This document shows positions 1 through 7,904 of a stretch of DNA of 13,024 bases, piece after piece. The stretch is taken from NCBI GenBank assembly GCA_038145245.1, contig JAYQPI010000024.1, positions 1 through 13,024 on the forward strand, written 5' to 3'. The translations under genes were made by a program, and so were the position numbers. Position 1 is the first letter of the stretch; every line of letters starts with the position of its first letter. This DNA comes from Fontibacterium sp038145245 (GTDB taxonomy: Bacteria > Pseudomonadota > Alphaproteobacteria > Pelagibacterales > Pelagibacteraceae). Under the pieces are notes generated by a model. That model searched no databases and was not told the origin of the DNA. It was given only the letters and a program-made list of their open reading frames with translations.

Positions 1-953
1 ACTTCAGGATCGAGTTTGAAAAGATCTTGAGTTAATTTTTTAACTGAATCAACAGATTTTAGAAACATATCTTTTTCTTCAGGATTAAATTTAATCTCAA
101 TAACCTTTTCAACTCCTTTTGCACCAATTACAACAGGTACACCTACATAAAGATCATCAACTCCATATTCACCATCTAAATAAACAGCACACGGTAAAAT
201 TTTCTTTTTATCTTTAAGAAATGCTTCTGCCATTTCAATAGCTGAACTTGCTGGAGCATAATAAGCAGATCCTGTTTTTAATAATTTTACGATCTCTGCT
301 CCTCCGTCTCGAGTTCTTTGAATAATTTTATCCATTCTTTCTTTAGTAGACCATTTCATATCTATCAAATCTGGAATTGGTATTCCTGCAACTGTGGAAT
401 ATCTAGCGAGCGGAACCATTGTATCTCCATGTCCCCCTAAAACAAAAGCTGTTACATCTTCTATAGAAACTTTGAATTCTTCAGATAAAAATAATCTAAA
501 ACGAGAAGAGTCTAAAACACCTGCCATACCAACTACTTTTTGAGCAGGTAGACCTGAATATTTTTGTAATGCCAAAACCATGACATCTAAAGGATTAGTG
601 ATACAAATCACAAATGCATTTGGAGAATATTTCTTAATTCCTTCTCCAACTTGTTTCATTACCTTTGAATTAATTCCCAAAAGATCATCTCTGCTCATTC
701 CTTCTTTTCTAGGAACTCCTGCTGTAACGATTATAACATCTGAATTTGCAATATCTGCATAACTAGTTGTGCCTTTAAGATTGGCATTAAATCTTTCAAC
801 AGCTCCTGATTGAGCAATGTCTAAAGATTTTCCTTCTGGCAAACCTGCGGCAATATCAAAAATAACTACATCTCCTAATTCTTTTAAAGAAACTAAATGA
901 GCAAGTGTTCCTCCGATCTGCCCTGATCCTATAAGTGATATTTTTTTTCTCAT
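1..953 (-). CDS. mdh: Malate dehydrogenase, missing only its last few codons at the window edge
   Basis: NAD-dependent malate dehydrogenase, the cytoplasmic TCA enzyme that interconverts malate and oxaloacetate. I translated 317 codons from the ATG at 951-953 down to the left edge without a stop. Family length is near 320, so only a few residues are missing. The protein opens with a Rossmann glycine motif (GSGQIGG, residues 9-15) and has Asp33 at the end of the second strand, which favours NAD over NADP. The substrate loop VPRKEGMSR carries Arg82 and Arg88; Arg at 82 marks malate rather than lactate dehydrogenase. The catalytic set is Asp148, Arg151 (LDSSRF) and His175 (GGHGDTMVP). This is the LDH-like MDH type usual in alphaproteobacteria. 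It starts 4 bases after the mmsA stop with no visible Shine-Dalgarno, so it is probably co-transcribed and coupled with mmsA. Confidence 0.97.
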   Translation of the reverse strand, partial: MRKKISLIGSGQIGGTLAHLVSLKELGDVVIFDIAAGLPEGKSLDIAQSGAVERFNANLKGTTSYADIANSDVIIVTAGVPRKEGMSRDDLLGINSKVMKQVGEGIKKYSPNAFVICITNPLDVMVLALQKYSGLPAQKVVGMAGVLDSSRFRLFLSEEFKVSIEDVTAFVLGGHGDTMVPLARYSTVAGIPIPDLIDMKWSTKERMDKIIQRTRDGGAEIVKLLKTGSAYYAPASSAIEMAEAFLKDKKKILPCAVYLDGEYGVDDLYVGVPVVIGAKGVEKVIEIKFNPEEKDMFLKSVDSVKKLTQDLFKLDPE

Positions 954-957
954 AATA

Positions 958-2454
958 TTAATTCATTGTTGGCATTGTAAAATTTGAAGTGGCTTTTATA
1001 TCAGAAGGCCATCTTGATGTAATGGTTTTTAATTTAGTATAAAATCTAACTCCTTCCATACCGTGAACATGTTGGTCACCAAATAAAGATCTTTTCCAGC
1101 CACCAAAACTATGAAAGGCCATAGGCACAGGTATTGGAATATTTACTCCTACCATTCCTACCTTAATATGGCTTGAAAACGTTCTTGCATTATTACCGTC
1201 TCTTGTAAAAATACTTACTCCATTACCAAACTCATGTTTATTAATTAAATCTACTGCTTCATTAAAGTTTTTTGCTCTTACAACCGAAAGAACGGGCCCA
1301 AATATTTCTTCTTTATAAATCTTCATGTTTTCTTTTACATGATCAAATAAACAACCCCCCAAATAAAAGCCTTTTTCATATCCTTGAGGTTTTTTTATCT
1401 TTCTTCCATCCACAACTAATTTAGCGCCTTCTTTAACTCCTAAATCTACATAGCTTGTAACTTTTTCTAGATGTTGCGCGGTAACTAATGGGCCCATGTC
1501 CATTCCCTTATCAAGACCTGGTCCAACTCTTAAATTATTAACTTCTTTTGTAAGTTTGTTAACTAATTCATCTCCTATATTTCCAACAGCAACAGCCACC
1601 GATTGAGCCATACATCTTTCGCCAGCTGAACCATATGCTGCCCCCATCAACCCTGCAACAGCCTGGTCTAAATCAGCATCCGGCATTACAACGCAGTGAT
1701 TTTTAGCTCCACCTAATGCTTGAACTCTTTTTTCAAATTTCGCAGCATTTTCATAAATATATTTAGCTATAGGAGTTGAGCCTACAAAACTAATTGCACT
1801 AACATTTGGATTTGAAAGCAAAGCATCAACAGATTCTTTGTCACCATTTACAACATTAAAAACTCCGTCAGGCAAACCTGCTTCTTTTAATAATTCTGCT
1901 AATCTTAAAGAACAACTTGGATCTTTTTCAGAAGGTTTTAGAATAAACGTATTTCCACATGCTATCGCAAGCGGAAACATCCACATTGGAACCATTGCTG
2001 GAAAATTGAAAGGAGTAATTCCGGCGCAAACTCCTAGTGGTTGTCTTATTGACCAACTATCAACATTAGTTCCAACATTTTCTGTAAACTCACCTTTTAA
2101 TAGATGCGGTATCCCACATGCAAATTCTACTACCTCTAATCCTCTTGTTAAAGATCCTTTGGCATCATCATAAACTTTACCATGTTCTGATACAATTATC
2201 TTTGTAAGTTCATCTGAATTTTTTTCTATAAGTTCTTTAAACTTAAATAAAATTCTTGCTCTTTGTAATGGTGGAACTTGAGACCAAGTTAGAAATGCTC
2301 TACTTGCAACTGCAACAGCATCGTCAACGTCTTTTTTTGTAGCCAGATTTACTTTTGCAGAAATTTCTCCTGTTGCTGGATTAAAAACATCTGAAGTTTT
2401 TTTTGAAGATCCAGAAAAAGATTTTCCGTTAACAAAATGCTCAATAGTTCTCAT
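958..2454 (-). CDS. mmsA: Methylmalonate-semialdehyde / malonate-semialdehyde dehydrogenase (CoA-acylating)
   Basis: A 498-residue aldehyde dehydrogenase of the MmsA/IolA family. Family members oxidise methylmalonate semialdehyde to propionyl-CoA, or malonate semialdehyde to acetyl-CoA, with CoA and NAD and loss of CO2. Visible landmarks are TPFNFP (147-152, with the conserved Asn150), the cofactor-site LKPSE (172-176), the MmsA-type QALGGAKNH (245-253), the nucleophile Cys281 in GERC, and EIFGPVL (383-389). The general-base Glu of ordinary hydrolytic aldehyde dehydrogenases is not in the GGAKNH segment; this is normal for the CoA-dependent MmsA branch and supports the assignment. The protein is of normal length. 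It is separated from sdhB by about 60 bases that carry a promoter-like sequence, and mdh follows 4 bases after its stop. Its in vivo substrate cannot be settled from sequence: valine, inositol, beta-alanine or 3-hydroxypropionate breakdown are all possible. Confidence 0.95.
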   Translation of the reverse strand: MRTIEHFVNGKSFSGSSKKTSDVFNPATGEISAKVNLATKKDVDDAVAVASRAFLTWSQVPPLQRARILFKFKELIEKNSDELTKIIVSEHGKVYDDAKGSLTRGLEVVEFACGIPHLLKGEFTENVGTNVDSWSIRQPLGVCAGITPFNFPAMVPMWMFPLAIACGNTFILKPSEKDPSCSLRLAELLKEAGLPDGVFNVVNGDKESVDALLSNPNVSAISFVGSTPIAKYIYENAAKFEKRVQALGGAKNHCVVMPDADLDQAVAGLMGAAYGSAGERCMAQSVAVAVGNIGDELVNKLTKEVNNLRVGPGLDKGMDMGPLVTAQHLEKVTSYVDLGVKEGAKLVVDGRKIKKPQGYEKGFYLGGCLFDHVKENMKIYKEEIFGPVLSVVRAKNFNEAVDLINKHEFGNGVSIFTRDGNNARTFSSHIKVGMVGVNIPIPVPMAFHSFGGWKRSLFGDQHVHGMEGVRFYTKLKTITSRWPSDIKATSNFTMPTMN

Positions 2455-2467
2455 TTAAATTAATAAG

Positions 2468-2496
2468 AAAATATAAGGATAAAATTAAGCTGTCAA
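2468..2496 (-). promoter_or_regulatory. Sigma-70-like promoter in front of mmsA-mdh
   Basis: The gap between sdhB and mmsA (2455-2514) reads, on the minus strand, a perfect -35 hexamer TTGACA at 2496-2491. A -10 candidate TATTTT lies at 2473-2468 after a 17-base spacer; an alternative, TATATT, lies at 2475-2470 with a 15-base spacer. The ATG at 2454 is only 13 bases from the -10, so the mRNA leader would be very short and there is no Shine-Dalgarno in it. The other gaps further downstream in the cluster are too small for a promoter. This is sequence inference only. Confidence 0.55.
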
Positions 2497-2514
2497 ATAA
2501 TGAAATAAAAAGAA

Positions 2515-3306
2515 TTATAGATCTTTGCTATGCTGAACTAGCATTTTTTTTATTGAACCAATTGCTTTTGCAGGATTCAGTCCTTTAGGACAAGTGTTGG
2601 TACAGTTCATAATTGTATGACATCTAAAAAGTTTAAGTTCATCGGCAACTTTTTTTAATCTTTTTACTCTCTCTTCGTCTCTGCTATCAATAATCCATCT
2701 ATAAGCCTGCAATAAAACTGCTGGTCCTAAATATTTTTCACCATTCCACCAGTAACTAGGACATGAAGTCGAACAGCATGCACAAAGAATACATTCATAT
2801 AAACCATCTAGTTTTTCTCTATCTTGTTTTGATTGATATATTTCTTTGTCACTCCCATTACTATTTTTATCAACTTGCAGCCATGGCTCGATAGATTGAT
2901 ATTGTTTATAAAGTTGATTTAAATTTGCCACTAAATCTTTAATTACAGGCATATGCGGCAGTGGATAAACTTTTATCTCATCTTTGATGTCTATAGCTGA
3001 TTTAGTACAAGCAAGACCATTCACACCATCTATATTCATTGCACAAGATCCACAAACTCCTTCCCTGCAAGATCTTCTAAAAGTTAATGTAGTATCAATC
3101 TCATTTTTAATTTTAATAAGAACATCAAGAACCATTGGTCCGCACTCATCCATATTGACTTCGTATGTATCAACTCTTGGATTTTCTTTTTTTTCAGGAT
3201 CCCAACGATAAACTTTAACTTTTTTTAAATTTTTTCCATTAGTCTTGTCTTTAAAATATTTACCTTCAATGATTTTTGAATCTTTAGGTAAAGCAAACTG
3301 AACCAT
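2515..3306 (-). CDS. sdhB: Succinate dehydrogenase iron-sulfur subunit
   Basis: The 263-residue iron-sulfur subunit of complex II, which carries electrons from the flavoprotein to ubiquinone on the cytoplasmic face of the inner membrane. All three cluster motifs are intact. The 2Fe-2S ligands are Cys80, Cys85, Cys88 and Cys100 (SCREGVCGSC then LAC). By comparison with E. coli SdhB the 4Fe-4S ligands are Cys172, Cys175, Cys178 and Cys239, and the 3Fe-4S ligands are Cys182, Cys229 and Cys235. Length is slightly above the E. coli protein and typical for alphaproteobacteria. The ATG overlaps the sdhA stop by one base (TAATG on the minus strand), a sign of translational coupling. It is the last gene of the sdhCDAB set; the mmsA gap follows. 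Confidence 0.98.
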   Translation of the reverse strand: MVQFALPKDSKIIEGKYFKDKTNGKNLKKVKVYRWDPEKKENPRVDTYEVNMDECGPMVLDVLIKIKNEIDTTLTFRRSCREGVCGSCAMNIDGVNGLACTKSAIDIKDEIKVYPLPHMPVIKDLVANLNQLYKQYQSIEPWLQVDKNSNGSDKEIYQSKQDREKLDGLYECILCACCSTSCPSYWWNGEKYLGPAVLLQAYRWIIDSRDEERVKRLKKVADELKLFRCHTIMNCTNTCPKGLNPAKAIGSIKKMLVQHSKDL

Positions 3307-5087
3307 TAATATACTCTCGCTTTCGGTGGAAAATATTGTACTTCATTCGTTAAAGTAAAATTATGCACGTTTCTGTAATCAATTTTAACTTTTTCTCCAT
3401 CTTGCCAAGCTAGAGTATGTTTCATCCAATTCTCATCATCTCTTTCTTTAAAATCTTCTCTAGAATGCGCCCCTCTACTTTCTTTTCTATTTTCAGCAGA
3501 AGTCATTGTAACAAGCGATTGTCTTATTAAATTATCAAATTCTAAAGTTTCAATTAAATCTGTATTGAAGATTAAAGACTTGTCTGAAACTAAAATATCA
3601 TCCATTCCTTGCCATGGTTTTTTAATTTCTTCCATTCCTTCTTTTAAAATTTTAGCATCTCTAAATACTGCACAATTTTTTTGCATTGTTCTTTGCATTT
3701 TGTCCCTTAGTACAGAAGTAGGCGTTCCACCATTCGAATTTCTTAGTTTATCAAATCTTGAAATTGATTTTTGAGTTTCACTTTCAGGAATTACTTCATG
3801 TTTAGAATTTGGTTTAACAATTGTTGCAGCTCTCATGGCCGCAGCTCTACCAAATACAACAAGGTCAATTAGTGAATTAGATCCTAATCTATTTGCGCCA
3901 TGAACGGAGACGCATGCTGCTTCTCCAACTGCCATTAAACCAGGTACAATTACATCTTTACCATTCTCTGTCTTAGATACTACTTCACCAAAATAATTAG
4001 TAGGAATTCCCCCCATATTGTAATGAACAGTTGGAACAACTGGTATTGGTTGTTTTGTTACATCTACTCCAGCAAAAATTTTTGCAGACTCAGAAATTCC
4101 AGGAAGTCTTTCATGTAAAACTTTTGGATCTAAATGATTTAAATGAAGATAAATATGATCTTTATTTTTACCAACTCCTCTGCCTTCATTAATTTCAATT
4201 GTCATAGATCTTGAAACAACATCTCTTGATGCAAGATCTTTTGCTGAAGGAGCATATCTTTCCATAAATCTCTCGCCTTCAGAGTTAACTAAAAATCCGC
4301 CTTCTCCTCTAGAACCTTCTGTAATTAAACATCCTGCACCGTAAATTCCTGTTGGGTGAAATTGAATAAATTCCATATCTTGCAATGGTAAGCCTGCTCT
4401 TAAAACCATCGCATTACCATCTCCTGTGCATGTGTGTGCAGAAGTTGCAGAAAAATATGCTCTGCCATAACCTCCTGTCGCTAAGATTGTCATATTAGCT
4501 CTAAATCGATGAATGGTGCCATCTTGTAGATTCCAAGCAGTGACGCCGTGACACTTTCCATTGTGCATTAATAAATCCAATGCAAAATATTCTATAAAAA
4601 ATTCTGTATTTTTTTTAAGTGCTTGACCATAAAGTGTATGAAGAATTGCATGTCCAGTTCTATCGGCCGCAGCACAGGTTCTTTGAGCAATACCATTTCC
4701 ATAATTAGCAGTCATTCCACCAAATGGTCGTTGATAGATTTTTCCCTCTTCAGTTCTGCTAAACGGAACTCCATATTTTTCTAGCTCAATAACTGCTCTT
4801 GGAGCTTCTTTACATAAATATTCAATAGCATCTTGATCACCCAACCAATCAGCGCCTTTTACCGTGTCATACATATGCCAACGCCAATCATCCTCTGACA
4901 TATTTCCTAATGCAGCAGATATTCCCCCTTGCGCGGCAGCTGTATGACTTCTTGTTGGAAATACTTTCGAAATACAAGCCGTTTTAAGTCCAGCCTCAGC
5001 CAAGCCAACTGCTGCTCTTAATCCTGAACCGCCAGCTCCTACAACAATAACATCATATTCATGGTCTATAATTGGATAAGTGCTCAT
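3306..5087 (-). CDS. sdhA: Succinate dehydrogenase flavoprotein subunit
   Basis: The 593-residue catalytic flavoprotein of complex II, oxidising succinate to fumarate. The N-terminal FAD-binding motif VVGAGGSGLRAA spans 15-26. His48 in TRSHTAAAQGG is the expected site of covalent FAD attachment (His45 in E. coli). Dicarboxylate-binding and catalytic residues are in place by family alignment: His244 (FHPTG), Arg288 (SRDVVSRS), His355 (HYNMGG) and Arg400 (HGANRLG). The C-terminal part contains the conserved SRGAHSREDF region. It begins inside the sdhD stop (ATGA overlap, 4 bases) and ends in the sdhB start (TAATG), so the three proteins are likely made at matched levels. No Shine-Dalgarno is seen. 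Nothing is missing or truncated. Confidence 0.98.
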   Translation of the reverse strand: MSTYPIIDHEYDVIVVGAGGSGLRAAVGLAEAGLKTACISKVFPTRSHTAAAQGGISAALGNMSEDDWRWHMYDTVKGADWLGDQDAIEYLCKEAPRAVIELEKYGVPFSRTEEGKIYQRPFGGMTANYGNGIAQRTCAAADRTGHAILHTLYGQALKKNTEFFIEYFALDLLMHNGKCHGVTAWNLQDGTIHRFRANMTILATGGYGRAYFSATSAHTCTGDGNAMVLRAGLPLQDMEFIQFHPTGIYGAGCLITEGSRGEGGFLVNSEGERFMERYAPSAKDLASRDVVSRSMTIEINEGRGVGKNKDHIYLHLNHLDPKVLHERLPGISESAKIFAGVDVTKQPIPVVPTVHYNMGGIPTNYFGEVVSKTENGKDVIVPGLMAVGEAACVSVHGANRLGSNSLIDLVVFGRAAAMRAATIVKPNSKHEVIPESETQKSISRFDKLRNSNGGTPTSVLRDKMQRTMQKNCAVFRDAKILKEGMEEIKKPWQGMDDILVSDKSLIFNTDLIETLEFDNLIRQSLVTMTSAENRKESRGAHSREDFKERDDENWMKHTLAWQDGEKVKIDYRNVHNFTLTNEVQYFPPKARVY

Positions 5088-5416
5088 AAAATAATTATAA
5101 TTAATGATACAATGCCAACGATGGGAAGTATAGCCGAGGTTAACATTATAATTTTATTTAAAATTACTTTTAAACCTCCATCTTGAATATAATCCTCAAT
5201 AATTTCCCCTAAACCTAATTTTAAATGCAACGCTCCAAATATTAAAAATAAAGTAAAGATAATTATTGATAGATAATTATCAAAAAAATCTAATGCACCC
5301 GTGTAATCTGTATTAACTAAATCAACTAAGGAATGTAAAAAAAATAACAATAAAGGTATCAAAACAATTGCGCTGACTCTTTGTATTAACCATTTATTTA
5401 AGGCATGATTTTTCAT
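5084..5416 (-). CDS. sdhD: Succinate dehydrogenase membrane anchor subunit D
   Basis: A 110-residue hydrophobic protein with three predicted membrane segments (about 13-33, 48-68 and 85-110). It is one of the two anchors that hold SdhAB at the inner membrane and form the quinone site. The segment HLKLGLGEIIEDY (64-76) matches the conserved H-x3-G...DY pattern of SdhD; Asp75-Tyr76 correspond to the quinone-site Asp-Tyr pair of E. coli SdhD. Overall sequence similarity of anchors is low between phyla, so the call rests on that motif, topology, length and position between sdhC and sdhA. It starts in a TAATG overlap with sdhC and ends in an ATGA overlap with sdhA. Confidence 0.93.
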   Translation of the reverse strand: MKNHALNKWLIQRVSAIVLIPLLLFFLHSLVDLVNTDYTGALDFFDNYLSIIIFTLFLIFGALHLKLGLGEIIEDYIQDGGLKVILNKIIMLTSAILPIVGIVSLIIIIL

Positions 5417-5787
5417 TAAATAATCCAGATAAAAAATGTTGTTAAAATAGATAAGAATAAAACAATTATTCCAGAAAGATTTGCAGTCTTAATTTCGTAA
5501 CCATAACCAAAATCCCAAGCAAGATGTCTAATTCCGTTGAACATGTGATAAACAAATGACCAGGTAAAACCTACAAGAATAAATTTACCTACAAAACTTC
5601 TTAAAAATTTTTGATAAAAATTATAATACTCTGGCCCTAGAGCTAAAAATAAAATCCATAAAACGATTAAAAAAAAACCAGCAACGTTAATTACTCCGGT
5701 CATTCTATGCGTGATTGAGAGTAAAGAAGAAAACTGCCACTTATAAATCTGGATATGAGGGGATAAAGGTCCAGAATTTTTTTCCAT
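5416..5787 (-). CDS. sdhC: Succinate dehydrogenase cytochrome b556 subunit C
   Basis: A 123-residue membrane anchor with three hydrophobic segments (about 28-50, 66-86 and 103-123) and an N-terminal cytoplasmic stretch. The family signatures are clear: PLSPHIQIY (7-15), SITHRMTG (24-31) with Ser24, His27 and Arg28 at the quinone-site positions, and HMFNGIRHLAWD (81-92), where His81 is the expected haem b ligand. It is the first gene of sdhCDAB, 8 bases after the asd stop. I saw no convincing -35/-10 pair just upstream, so the sdh genes may be read from the leu-asd transcript, or from a promoter inside asd that I could not recognise. The start is the ATG at 5785-5787; no Shine-Dalgarno is visible. 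Confidence 0.96.
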   Translation of the reverse strand: MEKNSGPLSPHIQIYKWQFSSLLSITHRMTGVINVAGFFLIVLWILFLALGPEYYNFYQKFLRSFVGKFILVGFTWSFVYHMFNGIRHLAWDFGYGYEIKTANLSGIIVLFLSILTTFFIWII

Positions 5788-5795
5788 AAAAAATT

Positions 5796-6809
5796 TTATT
5801 TATTTTTTATATACTTTTTAACCAAAACCTCCGCTATTTGCACTCCATTAAAGGCCGCACCTTTTAATAAATTATCTGAGACCACCCATAAATTAACTGC
5901 ATTTTTGGTAGGATCTTTTCTAATTCTAGAAATATAAGTTAAAAAACTACCTGCACATTCAGCTGGTGTTGCATACCCCCCATTCTTTTGCTCATCAATA
6001 ACTTTACAACCAGGGGCTTTAGATAAAATTGATCTAATTTGTTTTATGTTAAATCTTTTTTTTAATTCAATATTCACGGTTTCAGAGTGCGAGATAAGTA
6101 CTGGTACCCTAACACAAGTTGCAGTTACTTTAATATTTTTATCTAATATTTTTTTGGTTTCATTTTCCATTTTCCATTCTTCTTTTGTGGAACCATCTTT
6201 CATAAAAACATCAATATGAGGAATAACGTTAAATGCTATTTGTTTGGAAAATTTTTCTGGTTTAATCTTTTTATTAGCTAAATAATCTTTCGTTTGAGAA
6301 ATAAGCTCATCCATTGCTGCTTTTCCTGCTCCAGATACAGATTGGTAAGTAGAAGTAACAACTCGAGTTACCTTAAATTTATCATGCAAAGGTTTAAGGG
6401 CCAACACAAGTTGAGTTGTGGAACAATTTGGATTCGAAATAATATTTTTTTTTTTATAATTCTTAAGTGCATATTCATTAACCTCTGGAATTACCAATGG
6501 AATATCTTTTAACATTCTGAAATGTTTGGAGTGTTCTATAACTGTTGAATATTTTGCAATTTTTGGAGCTAAAGTTTTTGCAAGAGCTGATCCTGCGCAA
6601 AAAAAAGTAATATGTGCTTTTTTAAAATCAAAATTATCTAAATTTTCAACTCTGATTTTTTTATTTTTAAATTTTATAAAACTACCTGCGCTTCGCTTTG
6701 ATGATAATAAATATAAATTATTAACTGGAAATTTTCTTCTCTCAAGAGCCTCTACTGTTTTTCGTCCAACGTTACCTGTGCTTCCTACAATTGCTATATT
6801 TATTTTCAT
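5796..6809 (-). CDS. asd: Aspartate-semialdehyde dehydrogenase
   Basis: A 337-residue NADPH-dependent enzyme that reduces aspartyl phosphate to aspartate semialdehyde, the branch point to lysine/diaminopimelate, threonine and methionine. The NADP-binding motif GSTGNVG is at 9-15. The nucleophile is Cys129 in SNPNCSTTQLV, Gln156 lies in TYQSVSGAGKAA, and the acid/base His241 in VRVPVLISHSE. The C-terminal signature SDNLLKGAAFNGVQIAE (311-327) is intact. One oddity is the phosphate-site loop: it reads VIEHSKHFRM (90-99) where many homologues have VIDNSSAFRM, although the key Arg98 is kept. An 11-A run in the coding strand (residues 119-122) lies just before the active-site cysteine. The ATG directly abuts the leuB TAG, and sdhC follows 8 bases later. 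Linkage of asd to leuCDB is common in alphaproteobacteria. Confidence 0.96.
   Translation of the reverse strand: MKINIAIVGSTGNVGRKTVEALERRKFPVNNLYLLSSKRSAGSFIKFKNKKIRVENLDNFDFKKAHITFFCAGSALAKTLAPKIAKYSTVIEHSKHFRMLKDIPLVIPEVNEYALKNYKKKNIISNPNCSTTQLVLALKPLHDKFKVTRVVTSTYQSVSGAGKAAMDELISQTKDYLANKKIKPEKFSKQIAFNVIPHIDVFMKDGSTKEEWKMENETKKILDKNIKVTATCVRVPVLISHSETVNIELKKRFNIKQIRSILSKAPGCKVIDEQKNGGYATPAECAGSFLTYISRIRKDPTKNAVNLWVVSDNLLKGAAFNGVQIAEVLVKKYIKNK
6445..6455 (-). repeat. 11-base poly-A tract inside asd
   Basis: The coding strand of asd has eleven consecutive A residues (T on the plus strand) encoding Lys119-Lys121 and the first two bases of Asn122, eight codons before the catalytic Cys129 codon. 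It is the longest homopolymer I noticed in the window. The frame is intact through it. Confidence 0.9.
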
Positions 6810-7904
6810 CTATTTTAATTTGGAAATAACCAAATCTCCCATTTGAGAAGTTGAAACTTTATTTTTGTCTGACTCCATAATATCTGCTGTTCGATATCCC
6901 TCTTTCAAAACATCTTTTACAGCCTTATCAAGCATGTCAGCATCTTTATCCATATCAAAGGAATAACGTAGTGCCATAGAAAAACTCAATATTGAAGCAA
7001 GTGGATTGGCAATATTTTTGCCAGCTATATCAGGAGCAGAACCATGACAAGGTTCATACATTGATTTAAATTTTCCTTCTTTATTTTTTCCGCTTAGGGA
7101 TGCTGAAGGTAACATTCCAAGCGAGCCTGTTAACATTCCGGCTTCATCTGAAAGCATATCACCAAATAAATTATCAGTTACAATCACATCAAATTGTTTA
7201 GGATTTCTAACTAATTGCATTGCACAATTATCTGCTAGCATGTGACTGAGTTCTACATCTTTAAATTCTTTTTTATGGATTTCATCTACGACTTCTCTCC
7301 ATAACAAACCTGCTTCCATAACATTAGATTTTTCACATGAAGTAACTTTATTGTTTCTTTTCCTTGCAAGTTCAAAAGCAACTCTAGCAACTCTTTGAAT
7401 TTCACTTGTTGTGTAAGTGTGTGTATTTATTCCTTTTTTTTCACCATTAGATAATTTTTCAACGCCTCTTGGAGTTCCAAAATAAATACCACCTGTCAAT
7501 TCTCGCACAATCATAATATCTAAATCAGAAACAACTTCTGGCTTTAAAGTTGATGCGTTAGCAAGTTCTTTAAAACAAATTGCCGGTCTTAAATTTGCAA
7601 ATAATTCTAAATCTTTTCTAAGTCTTAATAAGGCTCTTTCAGGTTTTTTTGAGAATTCTAATTTATCCCACTTAGGTCCTCCCACCGCTCCTAATAAAAC
7701 TGCATCGCTTGCCATCGCAATTTCCATTACTTTATCAGTAATGGGTGTGCCATGTTTATCAAAAGAAATTCCTCCGGCTAATTCTTCAGTAATTTCAAAG
7801 TCAGCTGATTTATTTTTATTAAACCAAATAATAATTTTTTTAACCTCATTCATTACCTCAGGTCCAATTCCGTCTCCAGCAAGAATAAGAAGTCTTTTTT
7901 TCAT
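6810..7904 (-). CDS. leuB: 3-isopropylmalate dehydrogenase
   Basis: Third enzyme of leucine synthesis: NAD-dependent oxidative decarboxylation of 3-isopropylmalate to 2-oxoisocaproate. I choose the ATG at 7902-7904 (364 residues), because the protein then begins MKKRLLILAGDGIGPEV as in homologues and the ATG forms a TAATG overlap with the leuD stop, the style of this cluster. A TTG four codons upstream keeps the frame open but adds nothing conserved. In this numbering the substrate arginines are Arg96, Arg106 and Arg134, with Tyr141 in GGIYFG and Lys192 in CEKSNVM. The metal aspartates are Asp225, Asp249 and Asp253, the last two in FGDMLSD. The NAD-binding motif YEPCHGSAPDIAGK (283-296) is intact. 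The TAG stop touches the asd ATG. Confidence 0.97.
   Translation of the reverse strand: MKKRLLILAGDGIGPEVMNEVKKIIIWFNKNKSADFEITEELAGGISFDKHGTPITDKVMEIAMASDAVLLGAVGGPKWDKLEFSKKPERALLRLRKDLELFANLRPAICFKELANASTLKPEVVSDLDIMIVRELTGGIYFGTPRGVEKLSNGEKKGINTHTYTTSEIQRVARVAFELARKRNNKVTSCEKSNVMEAGLLWREVVDEIHKKEFKDVELSHMLADNCAMQLVRNPKQFDVIVTDNLFGDMLSDEAGMLTGSLGMLPSASLSGKNKEGKFKSMYEPCHGSAPDIAGKNIANPLASILSFSMALRYSFDMDKDADMLDKAVKDVLKEGYRTADIMESDKNKVSTSQMGDLVISKLK

Noticed and set aside
580..762. Plus-strand open frames opposite mdh, mmsA, sdhA, asd and ffh.
   Set aside because: All lie antisense to well-supported genes with intact catalytic motifs and show no family resemblance.
1706..1722. Loss of the general-base Glu in the MmsA active-site segment.
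   Set aside because: The GGAKNH form without this Glu is the normal state of the CoA-acylating MmsA family.
2506..2526. Rho-independent terminator at the end of sdhB (AAAGA...TCTTT followed by T-rich sequence).
   Set aside because: Only a five-pair, nearly all A-T stem; expected by chance in such AT-rich sequence.
5788..5840. Promoter for sdhC at the end of asd (TATATAA-like -10).
   Set aside because: No -35 match at a suitable distance; TATA-like strings are frequent here.
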